From Pseudomonas sp. NBRC 111124 (GTDB lineage Bacteria; Pseudomonadota; Gammaproteobacteria; Pseudomonadales; Pseudomonadaceae): DNA of 64,000 nt. Position 1 is the stretch's first letter. The number at the start of each line of letters is the position of its first letter. The notes below the pieces were generated by a model. That model saw nothing but the letters and a program-made list of their open reading frames with translations. It was not told the DNA's origin and ran no database searches. This document shows positions 37,265-47,550 of this stretch, piece by piece. Location of the stretch: positions 157,564 through 221,563 of the forward strand of contig NZ_BCBA01000002.1 in the NCBI RefSeq assembly GCF_001320245.1, in the 5' to 3' direction. Position numbers and translations under genes: made by a program.

Positions 37265-38987
37265 GCTTGATCGTCTCCTGAGGCAGTACGCGCAGTTGCC
37301 CACCTTGCAGATGCAGGTGCAGGTCGGCATCGGCCAAGGTTGATGCGCGGTGGCTGATCAAGATACGTGTACGGCCGGCGAACAGTTCGTCGATGGCGGC
37401 AATCACTTCGCGCTCGGTAGCTTCGTCTACCGCCGAGGTGGCTTCGTCGAGCACCAGGATCGAGGGCGCCTGCAGCACTGCCCGGGCGATGGCGATGCGC
37501 TGCTTCTGCCCGCCCGAGAGCTGCTGGCCGCGCTCGCCGAGCAGCCCGTCCAGGCCCATCGGCAAGCTCTCGACCAGGCTGTCGAGGTGGGCCAATTGCA
37601 CCACCCGTTGCAACTGCTCACGGCTGGCCTTGGGGGCACCGTAGGCAAGGTTCTGCGCCAGGGTGCCGCGGAACAGCACGATGTCCTGGCTGACCACTGC
37701 GATACGCTGGCGCACGGCGCCCAGATCGAGCTCGCGCAGGTCGGCGCCATCGAGCAGGATGCGCCCGGCATCCGGGTCGTAGAAGCGCTGCAGCAGGTCG
37801 ATCAGGGTCGACTTGCCGACACCGGAGGCACCGCTGATGGCGACTTTCAGGCCGCCGGCGATGCAGGCATCGACCTCTGCCAACACCGCGCCCTGGCGCC
37901 CGTCATGGGCAAAACTCACGCCTTCCAGGCGCAGCTCGCCCGGCCCTCGCGGCATGGGCCTGGGCGATTCGGCTTCGCGCACCGCCACGGCTTCCTGCTT
38001 CAGCTCCATTACCCGGCCCAGGCTCACCGCCATGCGCTGCACCGCCACGTACAGGCCCAACAGGCTCTGCACCGGGCCGACTGCCATGCCCATGTAGGTG
38101 GAAAACGCGATCAGCGCGCCAAGCTGCCAGGTGCCCTGGATCACCCACCAGCCACCGACCAGAAACGCGCAGGCGCGGCACCACGAGGTCAGGGTGCCGG
38201 GGATTGCCTGGGTGAAGAACTCAGTCACCTGCACCTTGAGCAGCTGGCGCATGTAACCCTGCCCCAACTGATCCAGGCGCCCGGCCTCACGGTTTTGCTG
38301 GCCGGACGCCTGGATGAACTTCATCGCCGGCAATGTCTCGACCAAAAACGACGACACGTCGGCCGAACGCTCGCGCAGGGTGCGCACCTCGCGCTCGACC
38401 TTGCGCCGCATCCAGCGCAGCCACAGCACTTCGATCGGGATCAGCAGTGCCAGCAGCAGCGACAGTTGCCAAGACAGCATCAACATCAGCGTCACCGCAC
38501 CGGCCAGGCCAATCACCGCCGACACCGCCGAGAACAGCGAATCCACGGCAAAACGCTGGATCTCGGCGACATCACCGTCGAGCCGCGAGAGGATGTCGCC
38601 GGTGCGCCGACGCCCGTAGAAGGTCGGCGACAGTTGCTGCAAATGGCGGTACAGGTCATCGCGCAGGGCAAACAGGATGCGCCCCGACAGACGTGTGTGC
38701 AGGTAGCGGTTGACGCCGGCCAGCACAGTGCCCAGCAGGCCGGCGCCAATCATGATCGCTGCCATGTGCCAGAGGGTCTGGTAATCCTTGGCCAGCAAGC
38801 CCTCGTCGATCAGCGTCTTGACCAGCCAGGGTTGTGCCAGGGCCAGCAGCGACGCGCCGAAGGACAAGCCCAACAGCACGCCGATGGCCCGTTGATGAGG
38901 GCGGACGAAACCATAGAGCCAGGCCAGGGCCTGACGCATGAGTACCGGGTCGCTGGTGTGCACCAGCCTTGCGAACAGGCCACCCAT
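37254..38987 (-). CDS. qhpF: ABC exporter of the QhpC peptide
   Basis: 577 residues with an ABCB-type fused arrangement. Six membrane helices lie in the N-terminal half (IGVLLGLSFGASLLALAQPWL, AAIMIGAGLLGTVLAGVNRYL, LFSAVSAVIGLAGAVTLMLML). The nucleotide-binding domain has Walker A GASGVGKST, signature LSGGQKQR, Walker B ILVLDEAT and the H-loop ISHRAS. In the qhp system this transporter moves the matured gamma subunit to the periplasm. The ATG lies one base after the regulator stop. The short segment before the first helix shows no peptidase domain; cleavage is left to QhpE. Confidence 0.92.
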   Translation of the reverse strand: MGGLFARLVHTSDPVLMRQALAWLYGFVRPHQRAIGVLLGLSFGASLLALAQPWLVKTLIDEGLLAKDYQTLWHMAAIMIGAGLLGTVLAGVNRYLHTRLSGRILFALRDDLYRHLQQLSPTFYGRRRTGDILSRLDGDVAEIQRFAVDSLFSAVSAVIGLAGAVTLMLMLSWQLSLLLALLIPIEVLWLRWMRRKVEREVRTLRERSADVSSFLVETLPAMKFIQASGQQNREAGRLDQLGQGYMRQLLKVQVTEFFTQAIPGTLTSWCRACAFLVGGWWVIQGTWQLGALIAFSTYMGMAVGPVQSLLGLYVAVQRMAVSLGRVMELKQEAVAVREAESPRPMPRGPGELRLEGVSFAHDGRQGAVLAEVDACIAGGLKVAISGASGVGKSTLIDLLQRFYDPDAGRILLDGADLRELDLGAVRQRIAVVSQDIVLFRGTLAQNLAYGAPKASREQLQRVVQLAHLDSLVESLPMGLDGLLGERGQQLSGGQKQRIAIARAVLQAPSILVLDEATSAVDEATEREVIAAIDELFAGRTRILISHRASTLADADLHLHLQGGQLRVLPQETIKHGH

Positions 38988-38988
38988 G

Positions 38989-40902
<1,914 letters not shown>

Positions 40903-41007
40903 TGTCTACTCCAGCTGTGCCCTCGCAAGGAAGGGCAACGGGCATCAGGACTTGCAGCAGTGTGCTTGAGCCTGACGTTTGCGTAAAGCCGGCAATCGTC
41001 AACCCAG

Positions 41008-41027
41008 TTCCCCCAATGCTGGGGGAC
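41008..41027. promoter_or_regulatory. CCCCC-N6-GGGGG inverted repeat upstream of the curli operon
   Basis: TCCCCC-AATGCT-GGGGGA (41009-41026) is a perfect inverted repeat, centred about 97 bases upstream of the -24 element at 41115. The same CCCC-N6-GGGG form occurs twice upstream of the sigma-54 promoter at 59472. Candidate enhancer for a sigma-54 activator. Confidence 0.6.
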
Positions 41028-41114
41028 ACCGCCCACCCCACACGCCTGGGAAAAGCCCGGCATCCAAGTGCGCAGCCCTTGCCCCGCAAGGCCTGCAGCC
41101 TGATGTGAAAAAAT

Positions 41115-41129
41115 TGGCACGGCGGTTGC
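41115..41129 (+). promoter_or_regulatory. Sigma-54 promoter of the curli structural operon
   Basis: TGGCACG-GCGG-TTGC is an exact match to the -24/-12 consensus, 57 bases upstream of the first start codon at 41186. Confidence 0.85.
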
Positions 41130-41185
41130 CCTAGTCCTCCCAGACGCCCGAAGTCCATGGGCCCGTTAGCAGGAGGAACCGACTC

Positions 41186-42514
41186 ATGCTCCGACCGATA
41201 CCCAACACGCTGGCAGCGGCGATCGTCGCCGGCCTGTTCCAGCTCCCGGCGCAGGCAGCGCTGTATGCCGTCGACACTGGGCCCTATACCGCCGCCAATG
41301 GCCACTACGCCGCCTGGTACCAGGACACCCATGGCCGAACCCTCGACCTGTGCCTGTCCAAGGCGGTGAGTTCACGTGTCGCCGGCGCCCCTGGCGCACC
41401 GTCGTACATGTGCACGCTGTTGCCTGCGCCAGGCATCTTCGACGACACCAAGCCTCTGGTCTTTCCCACCAACTGGCCGGATGAATCGTTCTGGTTCACC
41501 GCCGACGCAGCCATCACCGACGCCGCCCGGGGGGTCAACCTGACCTATGTCAGCGCGCTCGAAGCCGCGTTCGGCGGTGGCGACCCGGCAGAAAACGACC
41601 AGATCAGTTTCGCCCGTGTGCGGATCCGGGTCGACGTTCCCGTGGCCGGCACCTACGTGGTCACCCACCCCTACGGCGTCGAAGTGTTCGATGTACCTGC
41701 CGCCGGGCGCCGAGCGATCAACATGACCCGCGATATCGGCATCGGCTCCGCTGGCACCTATACCGGCGCATTGAAGGGCGACATTGGGCCGTTCCTGCGC
41801 AGCGTCAACGGCCCCTACATTGAAGGCAGCGAGAAATTCATCGGCGACCCCAACCTCAACGAGCGTGTCACCGGCAGCCCGTTCAACACCAACTTCGTAC
41901 GCATCGAAGGCCCCAACGGCATCGACCTGCGCACCGACCTGTTCGCCGTTTCCGGCAAGCTTTCCGAAGTGGTCCGGCCAACCCCGTTGATCCCCCTGCG
42001 CAGCACCTACTCACGGCACACCGAGAACGGCGACCTGCGCGCCCAGCAGGACGTGTTCGTGCTGGCCCCGCCACCACCAGGCAGCGCCACCCTGACCAGC
42101 CAGAGCCCTAACTTGCCGCTGACCGAAGCCAACGGCACCGGCACCTGGTATGCGCAGTCGGCGCTCAACCCTGCATTGCCGACCAGCCTGCTGGTCAGCG
42201 CCGACAACAGCGTGGCCATCCCCACCAGCAGCGTGACCACCGCCGACATGCCGCTCACCGACCTGGTGACCATCACCAAGGCCGAATACAGCCTGGCCAA
42301 CGCCACGCTCACCTTGATCGCCACCAGCAGCGACGAAACCAGCCCGCCGGCAATGACTGCCCGTACCGGCAACGGCACCTTCATCGGCAACTTCACAGGC
42401 GACGGCGCGCAAAAAAGCCTGACCGCCAACTTGTCGCCCGTCCCGCCGGCCAAGGTGCAGGTCACCAGCGCCAATGGCGGCAGCGACATCGAAGACGTGG
42501 TGCTGGTGCCATGA
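41186..42514 (+). CDS. Secreted protein of unknown function, first gene of the curli operon
   Basis: 442 residues with a signal peptide ending LPAQA. The N-terminal 300 residues are beta-rich and have conserved patterns shared with the next gene: YxxDTGPYTxANGxYxxWYQDTxGRTLxLC, GAPSYMCTLLPAPGIFDD, FARVRIRVDVPVAGTYVVTHPYGVE, and SPFNTNFVRIEGP. The C-terminal part is a Thr/Ser/Val-rich beta domain ending GGSDIEDVVLVP. I do not recognise a named family. It carries two or three Cys pairs and no membrane anchor. GGAGGAACC precedes the ATG; a sigma-54 promoter lies 57 bases upstream. A surface or extracellular partner of the amyloid is inference. Confidence 0.75.
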   Translation: MLRPIPNTLAAAIVAGLFQLPAQAALYAVDTGPYTAANGHYAAWYQDTHGRTLDLCLSKAVSSRVAGAPGAPSYMCTLLPAPGIFDDTKPLVFPTNWPDESFWFTADAAITDAARGVNLTYVSALEAAFGGGDPAENDQISFARVRIRVDVPVAGTYVVTHPYGVEVFDVPAAGRRAINMTRDIGIGSAGTYTGALKGDIGPFLRSVNGPYIEGSEKFIGDPNLNERVTGSPFNTNFVRIEGPNGIDLRTDLFAVSGKLSEVVRPTPLIPLRSTYSRHTENGDLRAQQDVFVLAPPPPGSATLTSQSPNLPLTEANGTGTWYAQSALNPALPTSLLVSADNSVAIPTSSVTTADMPLTDLVTITKAEYSLANATLTLIATSSDETSPPAMTARTGNGTFIGNFTGDGAQKSLTANLSPVPPAKVQVTSANGGSDIEDVVLVP

Positions 42515-42546
42515 ACAGACAAAGGCTCCGCCTTCAAGGAGGCAGC

Positions 42547-44781
42547 ATGAATACTTGGCAACGCCGCGCGCTGTTGGCCGCCGGTTTCTCCCTTACCCTC
42601 AGCAGTGCCGCCTGGGCTGCACTGTCCGACGTCGACCCGGGCCCCTACACCTTCGCCACTGGCGGTTTCCCGTTGTGGTACAAGGACACCGATGGCCTGT
42701 CACTGGAGCTGTGTCGCTCGCACGCCGTCAGCACCTTGGTTGCGGGTACACCCGGTGCACCGGCCTATATGTGCACGCTGCTGCCGGAGCCGGGGGTCTT
42801 CGACGATACCCTGCCCTTGGTGTTCCCTGACAACTGGCCTTCAGAGATGTTCTGGTTCCTGGCGGAAACCACCATTCCTGCCGTCGGTAACAGCGGCTAT
42901 GCGCTCGACGCGTATGTGGCTGGCATAGAAGCCGCATTCGCTGGCGGCAACCCGGTCGATGGTGACCAGCAGAGTTTTGCCCGCATCCGTATGCGTGTCT
43001 CGGTGCCAACTGCCGGCACCTACACCATCACCCACCCCTACGGCGTAGAGACGGTCAACGTCACCACACCCGGTCGGCGGGCGATCAACATTACCCGTGA
43101 CATCGGTATCGGCGCCCCAGGCAACTTCACCGGGGCGCTCAACGGTGCCATCGGGCCGTTCATCCAGGGCTTCGGCGCTCCCTACCCCGCGGTTAACCCC
43201 GATACCGGCAGCACAGACACCTTCATCGGCGACCCCAACCGGCCGGAGGCGATCAAGGGCAGCCCGTTCAACACCAACTTCCTGCGCATCGACGGCCCGC
43301 CCGGGCGCATCGAAACCAACCTGTTCACGGTCTCCGGCAAGGTGCTCGACCCACGTCCGCAACTGCCGGCGTCACTGGAACGGGCGACCTACTCGCGCAA
43401 TGGCAGCGGCACCCGGGTGGAGGTATTCGCCAAGGCGCCAAGCACCGCCAGTGTCTGCTTGCGTAACGGCCTGGCGCTGGTCGGCACACCGCCCTCGCCT
43501 TGCCAGTTCAACATGACGTCGGACAACAACGGGCTGTTCTTCAGCCAGCAACTGAGCCAGGTGGCGCCGCCGCCGGTGGTCGTCGTGACGGCCAGCAGCA
43601 GCGACATCAACACCCAGCCGACCGCCATTTCGAGCAAGCTTTCCGATGTGGTCAAAGTCAGCACCGCGCGCTATGAGTGGGCCAACAAACGGCTGACCAT
43701 CGAAGCGCGCTCCAGCGATGAAGTGGTGATCCCGGACATGGTCGCCCAGGGCTATGGTCGCCTTTCCAAGTCTGGCACCCTGCAGACCCTCACCATCAAT
43801 GACGTGACCCAGCCGCCTGCGACCGTCACCATCAAGTCGAGCCATGGCGGCGTCGATGTCGAACCTGTGGTGGTGGTCGGCACCGCACCGGTCGAAGCGG
43901 CCAACAAGCCGCCGCTGGCCCAGGCCGATGTCGGCAGCACCAGCGTCGGCGTGCCGCTGACGATGAACCTGCTGCTCAACGACAGCGATCCGGACGGCAA
44001 CCTGCCACTGAGCATCACCGACGTTACCCAGCCGGCGACCGGCCAGGGCAGCGTGGTGCTCAACGGCAGCACGGCGGTGACCTACACCCCACCGGCAGGT
44101 GCTACGCAGCCGGTGGTGGCCACCTTCACCTACCGGGTGATGGACGCCAAGGGCCTGAAGTCGGAACCGGCCACCGTGACCGTCAACGTCGCGCCCAACC
44201 AGGCACCGACTGCCAATGCGGACACCGCGACCACCCTGGCCGCGCCGCTGACCATCAACGTGCTGACCAACGACACCGATCCGGAAGGCAACGTGCCATT
44301 GACCGTCACCAACCTGACCCAACCAGCAGCCGGTCGCGGCACCGTGAGTACCGATGGCACCTCGGTCAGCTACACCCCTCCGGCCACGGTGACGACGGCG
44401 TTCACCACCACCTTCACCTACCAGGCACGTGACTCCCTGGGTGCGGTCTCGGCACCGGCCACCGTCACGGTCAACGTGCAGCCACGGCCTGCAGCCGGCG
44501 AGACCTTCGCGGTCACCGCCGCCACCGTCCTGGCCCGCTCGAACAACCGTTACAACTGGGATGTCAGCGGCACCTCGTCGGTGACCACCGGCAACACCAT
44601 CACCGTGCGGGTCACCACCACAACTGGCGTGCAGACCCTTGGCACCACCACGGTACCGGTGACCGGCCGCTGGCGCCTGACGGTGAGCAACAGCACCACG
44701 ATCGTCCCGACGGCCGCACCGACCGCCACCGTGACGAGCAGCCAAGGCAGTACCCGTACCGTCAACGTGACTGTGCAGTAA
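42547..44781 (+). CDS. Secreted multidomain protein, paralogue of the preceding gene plus Ig/cadherin-like repeats
   Basis: 744 residues. The signal peptide ends SAAWA. Residues to about 320 match the preceding protein closely (DVDPGPYTFATGGFPLWYKDTDG, GAPAYMCTLLPEPGVFDD, FARIRMRVSVPTAGTYTITHPYGVE, SPFNTNFLRIDGP). From about 450 it adds two VCBS/cadherin-like repeats of about 95 residues (NKPPLAQADVGSTSVGVPL..., NQAPTANADTATTLAAPL..., each with LLNDSDPDGN or LTNDTDPEGN) and a C-terminal Thr-rich beta domain. The DxDPxGN loops suggest calcium binding. AAGGAGGCAGC precedes the ATG at 42547. Likely an exported adhesin-like component; function unknown. Confidence 0.78.
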   Translation: MNTWQRRALLAAGFSLTLSSAAWAALSDVDPGPYTFATGGFPLWYKDTDGLSLELCRSHAVSTLVAGTPGAPAYMCTLLPEPGVFDDTLPLVFPDNWPSEMFWFLAETTIPAVGNSGYALDAYVAGIEAAFAGGNPVDGDQQSFARIRMRVSVPTAGTYTITHPYGVETVNVTTPGRRAINITRDIGIGAPGNFTGALNGAIGPFIQGFGAPYPAVNPDTGSTDTFIGDPNRPEAIKGSPFNTNFLRIDGPPGRIETNLFTVSGKVLDPRPQLPASLERATYSRNGSGTRVEVFAKAPSTASVCLRNGLALVGTPPSPCQFNMTSDNNGLFFSQQLSQVAPPPVVVVTASSSDINTQPTAISSKLSDVVKVSTARYEWANKRLTIEARSSDEVVIPDMVAQGYGRLSKSGTLQTLTINDVTQPPATVTIKSSHGGVDVEPVVVVGTAPVEAANKPPLAQADVGSTSVGVPLTMNLLLNDSDPDGNLPLSITDVTQPATGQGSVVLNGSTAVTYTPPAGATQPVVATFTYRVMDAKGLKSEPATVTVNVAPNQAPTANADTATTLAAPLTINVLTNDTDPEGNVPLTVTNLTQPAAGRGTVSTDGTSVSYTPPATVTTAFTTTFTYQARDSLGAVSAPATVTVNVQPRPAAGETFAVTAATVLARSNNRYNWDVSGTSSVTTGNTITVRVTTTTGVQTLGTTTVPVTGRWRLTVSNSTTIVPTAAPTATVTSSQGSTRTVNVTVQ

Positions 44782-44796
44782 GGCCAGGAGATCGCC

Positions 44797-45267
44797 ATGA
44801 AGTGCCTGTATCCATTGCTGCTGAGCCTGGCCCTGGCGGGCCAGGCCGGGGCCGATGACCTGATGGACAATGCCGACCTTGCACCCGGCAGCGACCTCGG
44901 CGAACCGGTGATCATCCGCCTGCTGCCGGTCGGTGCCGGCCAAGCGGCGGTGATCGAGCAGCAAGGCAACGGCAACCGCGCCGCCCTCGACCAGAACGGC
45001 CAGGCCCTGCTGGGCCGCATCGTCCAGGCCGGGGGCGCGCAGGAGGCGTACATCCTGCAGGAAGGCAGTGACCTGATGGCCAACATCAGCCAACAGGGAT
45101 ATGGCAACAGCGCTGCGATCCGCCAGAGCGGCTCCCGCAACAGCGCCAGCATCGAGCAGATCGGCAACAACAACAGCGCCAGTATCGAGCAGGCCGGCAC
45201 AGGCCTGAACAGCTCAGTGACCCAAGCCGGCAATGGCCAGCGTGTTCAGATCACCCAATACCGATAG
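44797..45267 (+). CDS. csgB: CsgB-like curli minor subunit/nucleator
   Basis: 156 residues with a signal peptide (cleavage near GQAGA). From about residue 50 it contains curlin repeats of about 22 residues with the Q-x-G-x-x-N-x-A-x-I-x-Q pattern (AVIEQQGNGNRAALDQNGQ, ANISQQGYGNSAAIRQSGS, ASIEQIGNNNSASIEQAGT, SVTQAGNGQRVQITQYR). It precedes the much longer CsgA-like gene, as the nucleator does in other curli operons. AGGAGATCGCC precedes the ATG. The csgB/csgA assignment rests on size and order. Confidence 0.85.
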   Translation: MKCLYPLLLSLALAGQAGADDLMDNADLAPGSDLGEPVIIRLLPVGAGQAAVIEQQGNGNRAALDQNGQALLGRIVQAGGAQEAYILQEGSDLMANISQQGYGNSAAIRQSGSRNSASIEQIGNNNSASIEQAGTGLNSSVTQAGNGQRVQITQYR

Positions 45268-45283
45268 ACCTGGAGGCATCACC

Positions 45284-46732
45284 ATGTTCAAGCTCGCTCC
45301 CCTAAGCGCCGCTATCGTCCTGGCTCTGGCCGGCCAGGTCATGGCTGACGACAGCACCTCGAACCAGTCGCAGACCGGTAACCAGAACATCGCCGAGGTG
45401 CAGCAGACGGTTGCACCGTTCGCCGCGGCCACCCAGACGCAGACCGGCAAGGGCCACAACCACCTGGCGGTGCAGGAAAACAGCACCAGCTACATTAACC
45501 AGAACGCCACCAGTGGTTCGTACAACGCCGCCTACGGCGAGCAGCTGTTCGAAAATGGCAGCCAGATCACCCAGCAGGCCGCCGGTTCCTACAACGATGC
45601 CTTCGCCAGCCAGTCGGTGGGCGAGAACAACCAGTCGCTGCAGAACCAGCAAGGCAGCGAAAACCGCTCGACCGTGTGGCAGGACACCCAGACCAACAGC
45701 CAGGCCAGCACCACCCAGAGCGGCCAGCGCAACGAAGCCTTCGTCGAGCAGCTGTTCGGCGGCAGCAACAACCGCGCAAACATCGGCCAGGATGGCCAGG
45801 ACAACTACGCCGCCTCCGAGCACATCCTGCACAACGACGGCTACGTGCAGATCTACCAGCAAGGCAAGCAGAACTTCGCCTACGGTGACCAGCGCGACGG
45901 CCATGGCGGCACGATTTCCATCGACCAGTACGGCACCGGCAGCTCGGTGGAAGTCTGGCAGGACACCCAGACCGGCAGCCGCGCCACGGTCAACCAGACC
46001 GGCCAGACCAACGAAGGCTATATCGACCAGAGCTTCGGCAAGGACAACGTCGCCAACCTGTATCAGCAAGGCCAGTCCAACGCCAGCTGGTCGGATCAGT
46101 TCGAGACCAACAACTCGAACACCACCGTTTCCCAAGGTGGCAAGAGCAACAGCAGCTTCACCTACCAGACCGGTGACAATCAGAGCCTGACCGTCAGCAG
46201 CAAGGGCACCGGCAACAAGGTCCTGGCCAGCAACTGGAAAGGCGACAAGATGGGCGGCCAGTTCGGCAAGAACCAGACCGCCAACATCAACCAGAACGGT
46301 ACTAGCAACAGCGCCAACCTGACCCAGAACGGCGAGTACCAAGTGGCCACGCTGAGCCAGAAAGGCACCGGCAACACCATGCAGACCAAGCAGGCCGACA
46401 GCTACAACGAGCTGTACTTCGATCAGAACGGGAGCGACAACAGCCTCATCGCCGACCAGCGCGGCACCGACAACTACGCCTACGGCTCGTCCACCGGCAG
46501 TGGTAACAGCATCAACCTGGACCAGTCCGGCTACGCCAACCAGAGCTATACCACCCAGCTGTACGGCAGTGGCAACAGCGCAACCATCAAGCAGGCTGAC
46601 AGCGCCAACGTCGCCTACGTGACCCAGGGCGGCAACAACAACGCGGCCATCGTCAACCAGAGCGGCGCCTACCAGAGCGCCACCATCAGCCAGATGGGCA
46701 ACGGCAACACGGCCACCGCTACCCAACGCTGA
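45284..46732 (+). CDS. csgA: CsgA-like curli major amyloid subunit with many curlin repeats
   Basis: 482 residues, about three times E. coli CsgA. A signal peptide (LALAGQVMA) precedes a nearly continuous series of roughly twenty curlin-type repeats of 20-25 residues rich in Gln, Asn, Gly and Ser (for example TANINQNGTSNSANLTQNGE, NSATIKQADSANVAYVTQGG, TISQMGNGNTATATQ). Two units share the unusual VWQDTQT segment, evidence of internal duplication. It should form the fibre after export through CsgG. The start at 45284 follows GGAGGCATCACC; an in-frame upstream codon at 45233 is inside csgB. A terminator follows. Its 3' end is duplicated at about 48675-48762. Confidence 0.92.
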   Translation: MFKLAPLSAAIVLALAGQVMADDSTSNQSQTGNQNIAEVQQTVAPFAAATQTQTGKGHNHLAVQENSTSYINQNATSGSYNAAYGEQLFENGSQITQQAAGSYNDAFASQSVGENNQSLQNQQGSENRSTVWQDTQTNSQASTTQSGQRNEAFVEQLFGGSNNRANIGQDGQDNYAASEHILHNDGYVQIYQQGKQNFAYGDQRDGHGGTISIDQYGTGSSVEVWQDTQTGSRATVNQTGQTNEGYIDQSFGKDNVANLYQQGQSNASWSDQFETNNSNTTVSQGGKSNSSFTYQTGDNQSLTVSSKGTGNKVLASNWKGDKMGGQFGKNQTANINQNGTSNSANLTQNGEYQVATLSQKGTGNTMQTKQADSYNELYFDQNGSDNSLIADQRGTDNYAYGSSTGSGNSINLDQSGYANQSYTTQLYGSGNSATIKQADSANVAYVTQGGNNNAAIVNQSGAYQSATISQMGNGNTATATQR

Positions 46733-46746
46733 CCAGCTCCCCCCTT

Positions 46747-46790
46747 GAACCGCGGCGTCTTCTCTCCCTGGCGTCGCGGTTCCTTTTTAT
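46747..46790 (+). terminator. Terminator of the curli structural operon
   Basis: GAACCGCGGCG...CGTCGCGGTTC stem followed by CTTTTT. The same hairpin is repeated at 48777-48820 after the csgA fragment. Confidence 0.85.
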
Positions 46791-46816
46791 TTCCCTGCAT
46801 TGCACATCAGTGATGA

Positions 46817-46951
46817 CGCGGTCCTTGTAGGAGCGGCCTTGTGTCGCGAAAGGGCTGCAAAGCAGCCCCGGCAATATCTGCGGCGAAGCTGAAATCCTGG
46901 GGGCGCTTCGCACCCCTTTCGCGACACAAGGCCGCTCCTACAAGGACCGCG
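46817..46951. repeat. Large REP-type inverted repeat with 38-base perfect arms
   Basis: Arms 46817-46854 and 46914-46951 are exact reverse complements (CGCGGTCCTTGTAGGAGCGG...) around a 59-base centre. The sequence is a divergent REP doublet. At the duplicate locus (about 48846-48870) only the first 20 or so bases of the arm remain and the rest is absent. Confidence 0.85.
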
Positions 46952-46993
46952 TTGGGCTTACAATGCCTTGTACTCACTTACGCCACCGCCCTG

Positions 46994-47412
46994 ATGATCC
47001 AGTCCGACCTCGACCTGTTCGGCCCCCAGCCACACCGTACTGCTGCCCGGCTTCGCCCTGGCCGTCATCGAGCCGCTGCTCGACGACCTGCGCCCGGTGC
47101 TACGCGCCGGGTCGTTCCGGCACATGCAGACACCGGGCGGCCTGAACATGGCGGTGGCGTTGAGCAATTGCGGCGCGCTGGGTTGGGTCAGTGATGCCAA
47201 GGGTTATCGCTACAGCCCCACCGACCCAGTTTCTCTTTTGGCGGGTTGTAGCGCTCGGACCGGACTCAGCGGATACCGTTGAGGCATGGTGATGTGCTGG
47301 TGTGGGGGGCGAAGACCGACTGCGCTTTCATGGGGTGTTGCCCATAAAGCCGGGTGTGCATCCACGGATGGGGGAGCGGCGGACCAATCTGACCTTGCGC
47401 AAGGCAGGATGA
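46994..47412 (+). pseudogene. Decayed alkB copy
   Basis: Starts ATGATCCAGTCCGACCTCGA like the intact alkB at 48910 and follows it closely to about 47230 (PGGLNMAVALSNCGALGWVSDAKGYRYSPTDP), with one short deletion after the first 15 or so codons. It then jumps to the 3' part (AGCGGATACCGT..., GTGTGCATCCACGGATGGGG), ending at TGA 47410-47412. About 200 bases of the middle, including the HxD iron ligands, are missing, and the frame is broken. It is the left half of a tandem duplication. Confidence 0.88.
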
Positions 47413-47481
47413 CTGACTTTTTGCCAATGGACGACAGCATCGATGCTTTCGAAAACCTATTTAATTGCATGAAAAAACCTA

Positions 47482-47503
47482 AAACTATCAGTTCTGATAG
47501 TTT
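47482..47503. repeat. Perfect 22-base palindrome upstream of the Rhs cassette
   Basis: AAACTATCAG-TT-CTGATAGTTT, 48 bases before the start at 47551. It could be an operator or an RNA hairpin; the composition is AT-rich like the cassette itself. Confidence 0.5.
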
Positions 47504-47550
47504 AAGCGAAGCCTCAACCCCTCTAGACTTCCATCAAGGAGGGACAGCAC

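Noticed and set aside
46994..47282. A second functional AlkB
   Set aside because: The copy lacks the central region with the iron ligands and changes frame; it is a pseudogene.
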